64,000 nucleotides of DNA. Origin: an uncultured Aurantimonas sp. (lineage in GTDB: Bacteria > Pseudomonadota > Alphaproteobacteria > Rhizobiales > Rhizobiaceae). The position numbers were made by a program, and so were the translations under genes. The DNA is taken from the NCBI GenBank assembly GCA_947488615.1, contig CANKZU010000001.1, positions 372,001-436,000 on the forward strand, in the 5' to 3' direction. Of this stretch, positions 29,174-43,202 are shown piece after piece. The notes beneath the pieces are model-generated. The model was not told the origin of the DNA. It saw only the letters and a program-made list of their open reading frames with translations, and made no database searches. Each line of letters begins with the position of its first letter. The stretch's first letter is position 1.

Positions 29174-30403
29174 ATGCCACGAACGACCGGACTCCGCTTG
29201 AGATGGCTCGGATCGGCCCTCGTCGCGATGGTCATCTCGATCTTTCTCGCGGCCCCGGCCTTCGCCGATGCCGGCTTTCAGCGGTGGATCCAGAATTTCG
29301 AGAGTGTCGCGGCGAAGAATGGCGTCAGTCGCAACGTCTATCGCGCCGCGTTCGCTGGCGTCACATCGCCCGATCCGGATGTTCTTGAGAAAGCGCGCTA
29401 CCAGCCGGAGTTCAAGGACACGGTGTGGGACTACGTCGACAACCGGGTCAACGACGAGCAGGTCGCTAAGGGTCAGGCGATGCGCGCCAAATATGACAGC
29501 TGGCTCGATCGCATTGAAAAGCGTTTCGGCGTCGATCGCGACATCCTTTTGGCGATCTGGTCGATGGAGACCAATTACGGTCAGATTCTCAGCCGCGACG
29601 ATGTGATGAAGAGCCTGCCGCGCTCGCTCGCCACGCTTGCCTATCTCGACAAGCGCCGTGGCAAATTCGCCCGCCAGCAGCTCATCGCGGCGCTGAAGAT
29701 CGTCCAGGCAGGCCATATCTCTACGCAAAAGCTCACCAGTTCCTGGGCCGGGGCGATGGGCCACACCCAGTTCATCCCGACCAGTTACCTCGCCTACGCC
29801 GCCGATATCGACGGCGACGGCCGCGCGAATATCTGGGAATCGGTGCCGGACGCGCTCGCCACGGCGGCCAATCTCCTGCGCAAGAACGGTTGGCAAGCTG
29901 GCAAGACCTGGGGTTACGAGGTCGTCGTTCCCGACCGCTATCGCGGCAAGCTCGAGCGCGACAATCGAACCTTGGGCGAGTGGCAGAGCCTTGGATTTCG
30001 CCGGCCGAACGGGAAAGGTTTCCCATCTCCTTCCGACAATGCCAATCTCGTTCGTCTGGCCGGCGACAACGGACCGGCGTTTCTGATGACAAAGAATTTC
30101 TTCGTCCTGAAACGCTACAACAACGCCGACAAATATGCGCTCGCCGTGGGCATGCTCGGCGACCGGATCGGCGGATATGGCGGGCTTTATCGCGACTGGC
30201 CGCGCGGTTACACACCGCTTTCCAGCCAGGAGCGCTACGAACTTCAAAAGCATCTTGCCTCCAGAGGCCTTTATGACGGCAAGATCGATGGTAAGATCGG
30301 TTCGGGATCGAAATCGGCGATCATGTCGTTACAGGGAAGGGCCGGCATGGCGAAGGACGGCAACGCGTCCAAGGCGCTGCTGGAGTTCCTGCGCCGGAAC
30401 TGA
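29174..30403 (+). CDS. MltB-type lytic murein transglycosylase
   Basis: A 409-residue exported enzyme that cleaves peptidoglycan glycan strands to 1,6-anhydro products. Signal peptide to about residue 32 (SIFLAAPAFA). The SLT_2 domain has the catalytic glutamate in AIWSMETNYG, then SSWAGAMGHTQFIPTSYL. A C-terminal peptidoglycan-binding domain (LQKHLASRGLYDGKIDGKIGSGSK) completes it. ATG 29174 has AAGGAG eight to nine bases upstream, so ATG 29150 is rejected. Divergent from galU. Confidence 0.94.
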   Translation: MPRTTGLRLRWLGSALVAMVISIFLAAPAFADAGFQRWIQNFESVAAKNGVSRNVYRAAFAGVTSPDPDVLEKARYQPEFKDTVWDYVDNRVNDEQVAKGQAMRAKYDSWLDRIEKRFGVDRDILLAIWSMETNYGQILSRDDVMKSLPRSLATLAYLDKRRGKFARQQLIAALKIVQAGHISTQKLTSSWAGAMGHTQFIPTSYLAYAADIDGDGRANIWESVPDALATAANLLRKNGWQAGKTWGYEVVVPDRYRGKLERDNRTLGEWQSLGFRRPNGKGFPSPSDNANLVRLAGDNGPAFLMTKNFFVLKRYNNADKYALAVGMLGDRIGGYGGLYRDWPRGYTPLSSQERYELQKHLASRGLYDGKIDGKIGSGSKSAIMSLQGRAGMAKDGNASKALLEFLRRN

Positions 30404-30431
30404 ACCGCAGCAAGCAAGGCTCCGATCGGAA

Positions 30432-31871
30432 ATGATGGCACGGCAAGCGACGATGACGGTCTGGCGAAGGGCGCGATTGGCCCTCGTCGCCGCTATTGCC
30501 GGTTGCGCCGTGCTGATCACCGGGCTGGCGCCGACCGGCACGGTTTCCGCGCAGGAGCGTCCGCGGACCGTCCTGGAGATGCTGTTCGGCGGCGGTACAC
30601 GCGCTGTTCCAGAACGCCGCGTCATCCGCAAGAAGGTGATCCGTAAGAAGAAATCCTCGGTGCGCAAAAAGACCAAGGCCAGCAGAAAGGCCAAGGTTCG
30701 AAAAAAGAAGGCGCGGCAGGGTTCATCCCAAAAGCGGCGCGCAAGCCGGACATCGACGGCTCGCACCAGTGCCGTGCAAGTCGCCGAGGACGAACAGACA
30801 CCCAAGGACGCCAATGCCCAGAAGGTGCTGGTGGTCGGCGATTTCCTTGCCGATTCCCTCGCCGATGGCCTCGATACGATCTATGAGGACAATGAAATGG
30901 TCGCTGTCGAAGCCCGAAGCAACGGCTCGTCCGGGCTTGTGCGCGACGACTTTTACGATTGGCCGAACAATCTCGGTCCGATCATCGATGAGGAAAAACC
31001 GGCCGTCCTCGTCCTGGCGCTCGGGTCCAACGACCGGCAGCCGATCGAAACGGGATCGGGGACGCTGTCCCCACGCTCCGAAGCTTGGACGACCGAGTAC
31101 GAAAAGCGCATCGCGAAAATCGCCGAGATCGTGAAGAGCCGCAATATTCCTTTGATCTGGGTCGGAATGCCGTCGTTCAAATTCGAGCGGATGAGTGAAG
31201 ACATGGTCTTTCTCAACGATCTCTACCGCAAGGGCGCGACCAATGTTTCCGGCCAGTTCGTCGATATCTGGGAAGGCTTCGTCGATGCGAATGGGAGCTT
31301 CGTCTATTCCGGTCCGGGTGTCAGTGGCCAACAGGTACAGCTTCGCAACTCCGACGGCATCACCATGACCGAGGCCGGCGACGACAAGATGGCCTTTTTT
31401 GTAGAGCGCGCTATCGCTCGCGTTTTGAAGAATTCCGCCTCTCCCGCGATCAGCCTGTCGGCCGAACAATTGCCGAACATGCAATTGCCGCCGCTCGGCA
31501 ATGCGGCCAATGCGGTGACCGCGGCCCCCATGTCCATCGATGATCCAGCGCTCGATGGGGCAGACACGCTGCTCGGTGGTGGAACAACCAGCGGCTTTAC
31601 GCTGGAGCCGTCGCCGCGCGATCGCCTCATCGCCGGCAACGGAACCGGTGACGTGCAAGGCCGCGCGGACAATTTCGCCTGGAATGAAAAGACCCGTGCC
31701 GTGGTCCCCGAGGGGCCGCCGATTGCCTATCGCGGCTCGCTGGATCTGAACGCCGTTCGCGCCTCCGAGGGACTCAAGCCGCCGGAAGAGATGCCGTCGA
31801 TACTTGATGCGATCATCCAGGATTGGAACGCGGACAGCGACGCCGCCAGGGGCGAAGTCCCCGGCAACTGA
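30432..31871 (+). CDS. DUF459 (SGNH-like) envelope protein with altered catalytic motifs
   Basis: About 479 residues. A signal or anchor segment (residues 10-35) is followed by a strongly basic stretch (residues about 65-115, many RKK and KKK clusters) and a DUF459/SGNH-hydrolase-like domain from about 130 to 335 ([35 protein letters not shown]). The nucleophile block reads GDFL instead of GDSL, and the last block reads DGIT where DxxH is expected. The C-terminal part is low complexity. It follows the transglycosylase by 28 bases and is probably co-transcribed, hinting at cell-wall or polysaccharide work. Confidence 0.82.
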   Translation: MMARQATMTVWRRARLALVAAIAGCAVLITGLAPTGTVSAQERPRTVLEMLFGGGTRAVPERRVIRKKVIRKKKSSVRKKTKASRKAKVRKKKARQGSSQKRRASRTSTARTSAVQVAEDEQTPKDANAQKVLVVGDFLADSLADGLDTIYEDNEMVAVEARSNGSSGLVRDDFYDWPNNLGPIIDEEKPAVLVLALGSNDRQPIETGSGTLSPRSEAWTTEYEKRIAKIAEIVKSRNIPLIWVGMPSFKFERMSEDMVFLNDLYRKGATNVSGQFVDIWEGFVDANGSFVYSGPGVSGQQVQLRNSDGITMTEAGDDKMAFFVERAIARVLKNSASPAISLSAEQLPNMQLPPLGNAANAVTAAPMSIDDPALDGADTLLGGGTTSGFTLEPSPRDRLIAGNGTGDVQGRADNFAWNEKTRAVVPEGPPIAYRGSLDLNAVRASEGLKPPEEMPSILDAIIQDWNADSDAARGEVPGN

Positions 31872-31938
31872 CGTCGATCAGTAAAGCGCGGCGAATGACG
31901 CGCGGGATCGATCAGACCTTCGAGGCCATTTGCCGCCG

Positions 31939-33393
31939 TCAGCGCGGCAATGTCGTCTCGCCCATCAGGTCGAGATCGATTGAACGCGCCGCCTGCCGAC
32001 CCTCCCGAATCGCCCAGACAACCAATGACTGGCCGCGCCGCGCATCGCCAGCGGCGTAGAGCTTGTCCACCGACGTCAGATAGCGGTCATCGTCGGCCGC
32101 GATCGAGACATTGCCGCGCCGGTCGGTGCGGGTCGCCAGGGCGTCGCCCGCGTCGCGCATGAAGCTGTCCATGAACGGACCGGCGAAGCCGATGGCGATG
32201 AAGGCGAGATCCGCCTTGATGACGAACTCGGTTCCGGGCAACGGCTTGCGTTGCTCGTCGACTTCCGCGCACTCAACGCCAGTGAGAATGCCGTCCTCGC
32301 CGACGAATGCGAGCGTCGCAATCTGGAATTCGCGGATCGCGCCTTCCGCCTGGCTCGACGATGTCCGCATCTTGGTTGCCCAGTAGGGCCAGACTTCGAG
32401 CTTGTTCTCGATCTTTGGCGGCTGCGGGCGAATGTCGAGCTGCGTCACCTTGACCGCGCCCTGGCGGAAGGCAGTGCCGACGCAGTCCGAGGCCGTGTCG
32501 CCGCCGCCGACCACGACGACATGCTTGCCACCGGCCCAGATCTCCTCGCTCGGCCAGCCGACGCTGGCGATATTCTCATTGGCGACCCGGCGATTTTGCT
32601 GCACGAGATAGGGCATCGCATCGTAGATGCCGGCCAGCCCCTCATCGGGAATCCCGGCGTCCCGCGGGCGCTCGGAACCGCCGCAGAACAACACCGCGTC
32701 GTATTCGGCGCTCAGCTCCTCGACCCGCTTGTCCTTGCCGATATTGACGCCGCAGAAGAAGGTGACCCCCTCGCCTTCCATCTGCGCGACGCGCCGGTCG
32801 ATCCAGTGCTTCTCCATCTTGAAGTCCGGGATGCCGTAGCGCATCAGGCCGCCGGGACGCGATTCCCGCTCGAACACATGCACGTCATGGCCGGCGCGAC
32901 CAAGCTGTTGCGCGGCGGCGAGACCCGCCGGCCCGGAGCCGATGATCGCAACCCGTTTGCCTGTCTTGGTCTTGGCCGGCTGCGGCTTGATCAACCCGAG
33001 CTTGTAGGCCTTGTCGGCCAGTGCCTGCTCGACCGTCTTGATCGCCACCGGTACGTCTTCGAGGTTCAGCGTACAGGCTTCCTCGCAGGGCGCCGGGCAG
33101 ATACGGCCGGTGAACTCGGGAAAATTGTTGGTCGAATGCAGGTTGCGGATCGCCGTCTCCCAGTCGCCCTGGTAGACGAGATCGTTCCAGTCCGGGATCT
33201 GGTTGTGGATCGGACAGCCCGTCGGCCCGTGGCAATAGGGAATACCGCAGTCCATGCAGCGCGCCGCCTGCTTGCCGACTTCCTCATCCGACATCGGCAG
33301 GGTGAACTCGCGGAAATGGCGAATGCGATCGGATGCCGGCTGATACTTGTGCGTCTGCCGATCGATCTCGAGAAATCCGGTTACCTTGCCCAT
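31939..33393 (-). CDS. gltD: Glutamate synthase (NADPH) small subunit
   Basis: A 484-residue subunit that takes electrons from NADPH through FAD and Fe-S centres to the large subunit. The N-terminal cysteine clusters ([31 protein letters not shown]), the FAD motif [13 protein letters not shown] and the NADPH motif [14 protein letters not shown] are intact. It is on the same strand as gltB but is separated from it by a vapBC module, leaving 196 bases between vapC and gltD. Confidence 0.96.
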   Translation of the reverse strand: MGKVTGFLEIDRQTHKYQPASDRIRHFREFTLPMSDEEVGKQAARCMDCGIPYCHGPTGCPIHNQIPDWNDLVYQGDWETAIRNLHSTNNFPEFTGRICPAPCEEACTLNLEDVPVAIKTVEQALADKAYKLGLIKPQPAKTKTGKRVAIIGSGPAGLAAAQQLGRAGHDVHVFERESRPGGLMRYGIPDFKMEKHWIDRRVAQMEGEGVTFFCGVNIGKDKRVEELSAEYDAVLFCGGSERPRDAGIPDEGLAGIYDAMPYLVQQNRRVANENIASVGWPSEEIWAGGKHVVVVGGGDTASDCVGTAFRQGAVKVTQLDIRPQPPKIENKLEVWPYWATKMRTSSSQAEGAIREFQIATLAFVGEDGILTGVECAEVDEQRKPLPGTEFVIKADLAFIAIGFAGPFMDSFMRDAGDALATRTDRRGNVSIAADDDRYLTSVDKLYAAGDARRGQSLVVWAIREGRQAARSIDLDLMGETTLPR

Positions 33394-33589
33394 ACTCGTT
33401 CCTATGCCTTCTGCGCGACTTCTACTGCCGCAAGCCGCTCCCGACGTCCATCCCCGCTATCGGCAACGGACGCATGTATCGCTCGTCACAGTGCGCAGCC
33501 CTGCGTTTGGGCGGCGATCCTTGACGCGGTTTGTAGTGGTGCGCCTTGAGAGCGCCTTCTTAGGGAGACAACCTCCCTTGCCAGCTTCC

Positions 33590-33991
33590 CTAAGTCCGCA
33601 GCCAGTTCTCGATCCGCAATCCCGGCACCCGAGAAAATGCGCGATCGTCTGTCACGAGCACTGCGTTCAAAGCGAGGGCGTGCGCTGCGATCAGATAGTC
33701 GTTTGGTGTGATCGGGGTTCCACGCCTGGCCAACTCCGCCCGAACCTCCGCATATATACGGTCGGCCGGCGGTTCGAAGCTCTCCACATTCATGTCACCG
33801 AGCACCGTTTTCATTCGTTGACGCAGTCCCGTGCCGCTCTTCTTGGCCACGCCAAACAGCAGTTCCGCAGAAACGATCACGCTCGTGCAGACCTCGGCAC
33901 GCGACAGAGAAAGAAACTTCTCGGCAACCGCGCCGTCCGGATTTCGGAGAAGTTCCGAAACAGCGTTCGTGTCGAGCATATACAACGTCAT
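33590..33991 (-). CDS. vapC: VapC-type PIN-domain ribonuclease toxin
   Basis: A 133-residue PIN-domain protein. The acidic residues of the active site are visible in MLDTNAVSELLRN (D), SAELLFGVA (E), PNDYLIAAHAL (D) and VTDDRAF (D). VapC toxins cut tRNA or rRNA. Its start overlaps the end of vapB by four bases (ATGA), the usual order antitoxin then toxin. The module lies inside the glutamate synthase locus, in the same direction as gltB and gltD. Confidence 0.93.
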   Translation of the reverse strand: MTLYMLDTNAVSELLRNPDGAVAEKFLSLSRAEVCTSVIVSAELLFGVAKKSGTGLRQRMKTVLGDMNVESFEPPADRIYAEVRAELARRGTPITPNDYLIAAHALALNAVLVTDDRAFSRVPGLRIENWLRT

Positions 33992-34257
33992 AGTTGGATA
34001 TCGTCGAGCGGCAGCATGTCGCTGTCATCGATCTCGGACAACTCCTCTTCCAACGGCGGCTGACCACGCAACCACTCCACGAGTTCACGGGGCGTTCGCC
34101 TCTGTGAAACGGGCTTCAGGTTGAGCGAACCATCCGCCTCCTGCCGCACTATGACCTCATCCCCCTCCATATCGAATTCTTTGGGAATCCGCACAGCGCG
34201 GCTGCGACCATTCCTGAATATCCTGACTTTCCGTTCTTTGGTCGTGTGATCCAACAT
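33988..34257 (-). CDS. vapB: VapB-type AbrB/SpoVT-fold antitoxin
   Basis: An 89-residue protein with an N-terminal swapped-hairpin AbrB domain (KVRIFRNGRSRAVRIPKEFDMEGDEVIVRQE) that binds DNA, and an acidic C-terminal tail (EEELSEIDDSDMLPLDDI) expected to block VapC. ATG 34257 has a strong AAAGGAGG site, so the upstream in-frame ATG 34275 is rejected. An inverted repeat overlaps this site. Confidence 0.9.
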   Translation of the reverse strand: MLDHTTKERKVRIFRNGRSRAVRIPKEFDMEGDEVIVRQEADGSLNLKPVSQRRTPRELVEWLRGQPPLEEELSEIDDSDMLPLDDIQL

Positions 34258-34265
34258 CGGCGCCT

Positions 34266-34297
34266 CCTTTGGCATATGCCGATAGATATGCCAAAGG
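34266..34297. promoter_or_regulatory. Inverted repeat overlapping the vapB ribosome binding site (likely VapBC operator)
   Basis: Exact 12-bp arms, 34266-34277 (CCTTTGGCATAT) and 34286-34297, around an 8-base spacer. Read in the direction of vapB, the proximal arm ends in AAAGG of the Shine-Dalgarno sequence. AbrB-type antitoxins bind such palindromes to repress their own operon. In RNA it could also form a hairpin that hides the ribosome binding site. Confidence 0.7.
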
Positions 34298-34325
34298 CGC
34301 TATTTCCTCAAGGCAACAGCGGCCC

Positions 34326-39041
<4,716 letters not shown>

Positions 39042-39313
39042 CGCGTCGTCTCCCGTCGTCGCGGCGTCGGCGTACAGCCGCACCCGTGTCTTCGTCCGGC
39101 CATTTGCGGCCACACTCTTAGGCCCGGTTCGGCGTGGCCATCAGGGTATACCCCCGCGTCAGGCCGCCGCCCGAGCATTCAATTCCAGCCGGCTTGTCGC
39201 ACGACCTCTGGCGTCAGGATAGAACCCGGCCGCGTCTTTTAGGCGCGAAGCGCGCGCCTGCACGGGCCATTTGCATCATATTATGACAGCATTACTGTCC
39301 TATCCGCGGAAAT

Positions 39314-40459
39314 ATGGCAGAACCATCGCGGATCGGCAAGAGCCTGTCAGGGATCAAAGATCAGCGGCGCCGGCAAACCGAAGGACATTTCTCCTTTAGT
39401 CTGCTAGACTTGGAAGGGGATCGCGTGGCCGAATCTGGCCATGCGCAGACGTGGCAAATGGTAAAGCGGGATTTCAGTATGGAAGCCATTTCCGTCGACG
39501 ACATCGTCGACACGATCCGCGATCCGCTGGTGATCCTGGAATCCGATATGACGGTCGTGACGGCAAGTCGCGCATTCCTGCGACTGTTCGATGCTTCGGC
39601 GGATGAGGTCGTCGGGCGTTCGATGCGAGATCTGGGGGAAGGACAATGGGACGTGACCGCCCTGACGCGGCTGCTCGATCGCGTGGTGCCGGACAACAAA
39701 ACCATCGACGGATTCCTGCTCGAAGATGATTTTCCTGGCCTTGGCCGACGAATTTTCAAGATCAACGCACGGAAAATCTTTCGTCCCGATAGCGATGTCA
39801 CGCGACTTCTGGTAATCTTCGAGGATGTGACCGACGCCATATCCCTTGATCGCCACCGCGACATGCTCGCCAGCGAGCTGGCCCATCGCATCAAGAACAA
39901 CCTTCAGGTCATCTCCGCGTTCGTCGCCTTCGAACTCCGACGCGCGGCCGAGCCATGCCGGGAAGGCTATCGCGCCATGCACACCCGCATCGGCGCTGTT
40001 GCCGAACTCTATGATGTGATCGCCCATTCGAGTGAATTGGGGTCGGTGTCGATGCCGGACTACCTCGACGGCATCGTAAGGAGCATTCGGTCTAGCCTGC
40101 TGGCTGAGGATACGGGCATCCAAATCCAGGTCGAAGCGGAACCGCTCTCTATCCAGTCCGATCAGGCGGTACCCCTGGGCCTGATCGTCAACGAGCTGTC
40201 GACCAATGCGATCAAACACGCCTTTCCAGCCGGGAAAGGCGTGCTGACGATTGAGTTTCGGCGGCGCGACGGCCAAGTGGTCATGACCGTTCACGACAAC
40301 GGTGTCGGCATGAACCCAGCGGGTGAAGGTTCCGGGCTTGGCTCGCGCTTTGTCGAAGCGTTCGTCAAGCAGATCGGCGGCACCATGGCTGTGGGCTCCG
40401 GCTCGAACGGAACGACCGTGACCGTGCGCCTGCCAAACTCCGTCCTGGCCGGTTCATAG
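39314..40459 (+). CDS. PAS-domain sensor histidine kinase (HisKA_2/HWE-like)
   Basis: Up to 381 residues. A PAS domain runs from about residue 60 to 180 (IVDTIRDPLVILESDMTVV). The phospho-acceptor segment is SELAHRIKNNLQVISAF with His191, typical of HisKA_2/HWE kinases. The ATPase domain has the N box LIVNELSTNAIKHAF and the glycine boxes VHDNGVGMN and GSGLGSRFVEAF. No membrane segment, so cytoplasmic. The first 50 residues match nothing; GTG 39425 (with AAGGGGA upstream) or ATG 39479 are possible starts. No response regulator is adjacent. Divergent from gltB. Confidence 0.87.
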   Translation: MAEPSRIGKSLSGIKDQRRRQTEGHFSFSLLDLEGDRVAESGHAQTWQMVKRDFSMEAISVDDIVDTIRDPLVILESDMTVVTASRAFLRLFDASADEVVGRSMRDLGEGQWDVTALTRLLDRVVPDNKTIDGFLLEDDFPGLGRRIFKINARKIFRPDSDVTRLLVIFEDVTDAISLDRHRDMLASELAHRIKNNLQVISAFVAFELRRAAEPCREGYRAMHTRIGAVAELYDVIAHSSELGSVSMPDYLDGIVRSIRSSLLAEDTGIQIQVEAEPLSIQSDQAVPLGLIVNELSTNAIKHAFPAGKGVLTIEFRRRDGQVVMTVHDNGVGMNPAGEGSGLGSRFVEAFVKQIGGTMAVGSGSNGTTVTVRLPNSVLAGS

Positions 40460-40500
40460 AACCGGCCGAATGCTTTCTTCGTCGGCAACGGGACCAGATG

Positions 40501-41562
40501 TCAGACGGGATCCTGGCCCCTCGGCTCTGCCTCCCGCGCCCGCCGGATATCGATCCCGCTCCGCCACAGGAACAACAGGCCGACCGCGACCATCAGCACG
40601 ATGGTGAGGATGTGGTTGAACAGGATCATCGCCAGCGCCTGCTCGTCGGGTACTCCGAGCAGCTTCAGCGCGAAGCCGGAGCCGATGACGAAGCCGCCGG
40701 GCACGCGGACGAACCGGGCAAGCACCAGGGCAAAGCCCGCGAAAATCATCAGGAAGAGATAGTCGAGCGGAGCCAGCACGACACCAACCGCGAGACCGGC
40801 CCAGAGGAAATGCGTCACCGCGATGAGCTTCATCGCCACGCTGGCCAGCACGGCCCCGATCTGGCGGTTGCGATCACGCGGCCAGACGATGCCGTCGCGA
40901 ATGGCCTGCCTCAGCCCGGCGAGCCGGCCCCGCCCCCTGGCGCCCAGCCAGTCGATGCAGCGGCTGACCGGCGCGTTCTCTCGCCCCAGCGGCGAACGCC
41001 CGATGAACAGCAGATACAACAGGCCGGAAAACAACAAAAGGTTCAGACCGCCCGCGACCGCCAGACCCGTCCTCACATCGCCGTCGACATCCGGAATGCG
41101 GCCGGCCAGCGCCACGAAAGCGGCGAGCAACGCAAAGACGATTCCGTCCAGGAACCGCTCGATCGCCGATGTCATGAGCACACTTGCCATCCGCAGCCCC
41201 TCCAGCCGCGCGATCAGCCATGAGCGCACGAGCGGGCTGACGCCGAGCGGAACGACAATCGCGACCCCGTAGCCCGCCATGATCGCCCCGAACAGCCTGA
41301 AGCTCGAGATTGGCTTCAGATCGAACAGGATCTGGCGCCATTTCCAACCGCGGGTCAGTTGCTCGAGCAGGATCGTAGCCACCAGCATGACCAGCCAGCC
41401 CAGGTCGGCGGTCGCGACCGCCGACAGAAATCGACCGATGTCGAGACCCCGGTAAAGCCAGAACAGGGCGGCGAGCGCGACGGCGGTCCCGATGACCGGA
41501 AGCACCCAGCGGAAAAATACGCTCGGGCCATTGCCGGTCGTCGTGGATTTCGCGGTCGACAT
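40501..41562 (-). CDS. Lysylphosphatidylglycerol synthase transmembrane/flippase-like protein
   Basis: A 353-residue protein with about eight hydrophobic segments and the family pattern WLVMLVATILLEQLTRGWKW, then GVAIVVPLGVSPLVRSWLIAR and the C-terminal FVRVPGGFVIGSGFALKLLGV. It belongs to the UPF0104/AglD family, related to the flippase part of MprF; the synthase domain is absent. Members move or transfer lipids or lipid-linked sugars. Divergent from the threonine aldolase. Confidence 0.83.
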   Translation of the reverse strand: MSTAKSTTTGNGPSVFFRWVLPVIGTAVALAALFWLYRGLDIGRFLSAVATADLGWLVMLVATILLEQLTRGWKWRQILFDLKPISSFRLFGAIMAGYGVAIVVPLGVSPLVRSWLIARLEGLRMASVLMTSAIERFLDGIVFALLAAFVALAGRIPDVDGDVRTGLAVAGGLNLLLFSGLLYLLFIGRSPLGRENAPVSRCIDWLGARGRGRLAGLRQAIRDGIVWPRDRNRQIGAVLASVAMKLIAVTHFLWAGLAVGVVLAPLDYLFLMIFAGFALVLARFVRVPGGFVIGSGFALKLLGVPDEQALAMILFNHILTIVLMVAVGLLFLWRSGIDIRRAREAEPRGQDPV

Positions 41563-41742
41563 TCGGTGCTGCTAGCATCCCGATGCGAGCTTGGGCACGA
41601 CAAATTCGTCTTCGCTGAGATCTGACACGCGAAGGTGACCGCAGGTCCCGTCCGCCGCGAGCCAGCGGAGCAGGCTCCGCCATTTCCAGCTTCGACATGA
41701 ACCTGCCTTGCCCTTGGCGACGCGGCGCGATACGGCACCGCC

Positions 41743-42792
41743 ATGATTTTCGCTTCCGACAACTGGTCCGGCGCCCATCCGGCGATCAATTCGGCTCTTT
41801 CCGCCCACGGCGACGGCATGGCCGCCGCCTATGGCGCCAGTGACCTCGACAAGACCGTCGAGCGCCGCTTCGACGAGATTTTCGAACGCGAGGTGGCGGT
41901 GTTTTTCGTCGGCACCGGCACGGCCGCCAATTCCCTTGCCTTCGCCGCCGTGAACCGGCCCGGCGGCGTCGTGCTCTGCCACCGCGAGGCCCATGTCATC
42001 GAGGACGAGTGCGGCGCGCCGGAATTCTTCACCCACGGCGCCCGCCTCGCGCCGATCGACGGCGTCGACGGCAAGATCGATCCGCTCAATCTCCAGCGCG
42101 AGATCGCCCGCTTCAAGCCGGATTTCGTCCATGCGGGGCAACCGATGGCCGTGACGATCAGCCAGCCGGGCGAAGCAGGCACACTCTATTCCGGCGGCGA
42201 GATCGAGACGATCGCCCGGATCGCTCATGGCCGCGACCTGACGCTGCATATGGATGGTGCGCGCTTTGCCAACGGCCTCGTCGCGACCGGCCTGACGCCG
42301 GCCGAGATGACCTGGAAGCGCGGGGTCGACATCCTGTCCTTCGGCGCCACCAAGAACGGCTGCTGGTGCGCCGAAGCCGTCGTCTTCTTCGATCCCGACA
42401 AGGCTCGCCAGTTTCCTTACATCCGCAAGCGCGGCGCCCAGCTCTTCTCCAAGACGCGCTTTGTCGCTGCCCAGTTCATGGCCTATCTCGAGGACGATCT
42501 TTGGCTCGACCTTGCGGCCCACGCCAATTGCATGGCCGATCGCCTGCGTGCCGGGATCGACGCGAGCCCGCACGCGCGGCAGGCGTGGGAGACCCATACC
42601 AACGAGAGCTTCGCCATTCTCGATTCCGGTCTCGCCGAGACTTTGCGCGGCAAGGGCGCCGTGTTCTACGACTGGAATCCGCCGCATGGGGTGCACGACC
42701 TTGTCGGCGACGACGAGACACTGGTCCGCCTCGTGACCAGCTGGTCGACCACGGAGGCTGAGATCGATCGCTTCCGCGATCTGATCGCCTAG
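41743..42792 (+). CDS. ltaE: Low-specificity L-threonine aldolase family (PLP) enzyme
   Basis: A 349-residue fold-type I PLP enzyme of the beta-eliminating lyase/threonine aldolase family, splitting threonine to glycine and acetaldehyde. The PLP lysine is in ILSFGATKNGCWCAEA near residue 204. Other conserved parts are YGASDLDKTVERRF, GTGTAANSLAF and LHMDGARFANGL. Length matches the family. Confidence 0.92.
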   Translation: MIFASDNWSGAHPAINSALSAHGDGMAAAYGASDLDKTVERRFDEIFEREVAVFFVGTGTAANSLAFAAVNRPGGVVLCHREAHVIEDECGAPEFFTHGARLAPIDGVDGKIDPLNLQREIARFKPDFVHAGQPMAVTISQPGEAGTLYSGGEIETIARIAHGRDLTLHMDGARFANGLVATGLTPAEMTWKRGVDILSFGATKNGCWCAEAVVFFDPDKARQFPYIRKRGAQLFSKTRFVAAQFMAYLEDDLWLDLAAHANCMADRLRAGIDASPHARQAWETHTNESFAILDSGLAETLRGKGAVFYDWNPPHGVHDLVGDDETLVRLVTSWSTTEAEIDRFRDLIA

Positions 42793-42916
42793 GCCAGCAA
42801 ACGCGGAATACCCGGTCCCATTGCTGCCTGCGCGCGCTCGCACATTCGCGACAGCGCGGCTTGACGGACCGATGCGAGAGGGTCAGATTCGGTCACCTGC
42901 AACGAAGGAGATCGTC

Positions 42917-43141
42917 ATGTCCACAGACGCTACCGAGCAAGGCAGGCTCGCCTTCGGCAAGAATTTTCCGATGTCGTCCTGCCAGTATCCCGTCGGCTCG
43001 TCCTTGCGGGCGGCCTGGATGAATGGCTGGACGGAGGCGCGCAACGCGGCGCCGGCGAGTCCCGCCGGCCATCCCGGCATGATGAAGGACGCGCGGACGG
43101 CCGCTAATCTCGACCGGATCGACGCGCCCCATCAAACCTGA
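42917..43141 (+). CDS. Small Rmf/CrpP-like protein
   Basis: A 74-residue protein with the central pattern SCQYPVGSSLRAAWMNGWTEA, which parallels the CPYxxxxxRxxWxxGWxEA core of ribosome modulation factor and of the CrpP family. Rmf dimerises ribosomes in stationary phase; CrpP-like proteins are otherwise poorly understood. ATG 42917 has AAGGAG six bases upstream. The glycine/methionine-rich C-terminus is not part of Rmf. A terminator follows at once. Confidence 0.75.
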   Translation: MSTDATEQGRLAFGKNFPMSSCQYPVGSSLRAAWMNGWTEARNAAPASPAGHPGMMKDARTAANLDRIDAPHQT

Positions 43142-43153
43142 CATCCCGACAAG

Positions 43154-43181
43154 AAAACGGCGCCCTTTCGAGCGCCGTTTT
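43154..43181. terminator. Bidirectional terminator between the Rmf-like gene and hsp20
   Basis: Arms AAAACGGCGC (43154-43163) and its complement (43172-43181) with an 8-base loop. The A-run and T-run at the arm ends let it stop both convergent genes. It lies 12 bases after the first and 21 bases from the end of the second. Confidence 0.85.
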
Positions 43182-43202
43182 CATTTACCTTAAAAAGCAG
43201 GA

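Noticed and set aside
39042..39313. Riboswitch or nitrogen-control RNA upstream of gltB
   Set aside because: No known riboswitch core or sigma-54 promoter pattern could be made out in the divergent gap.
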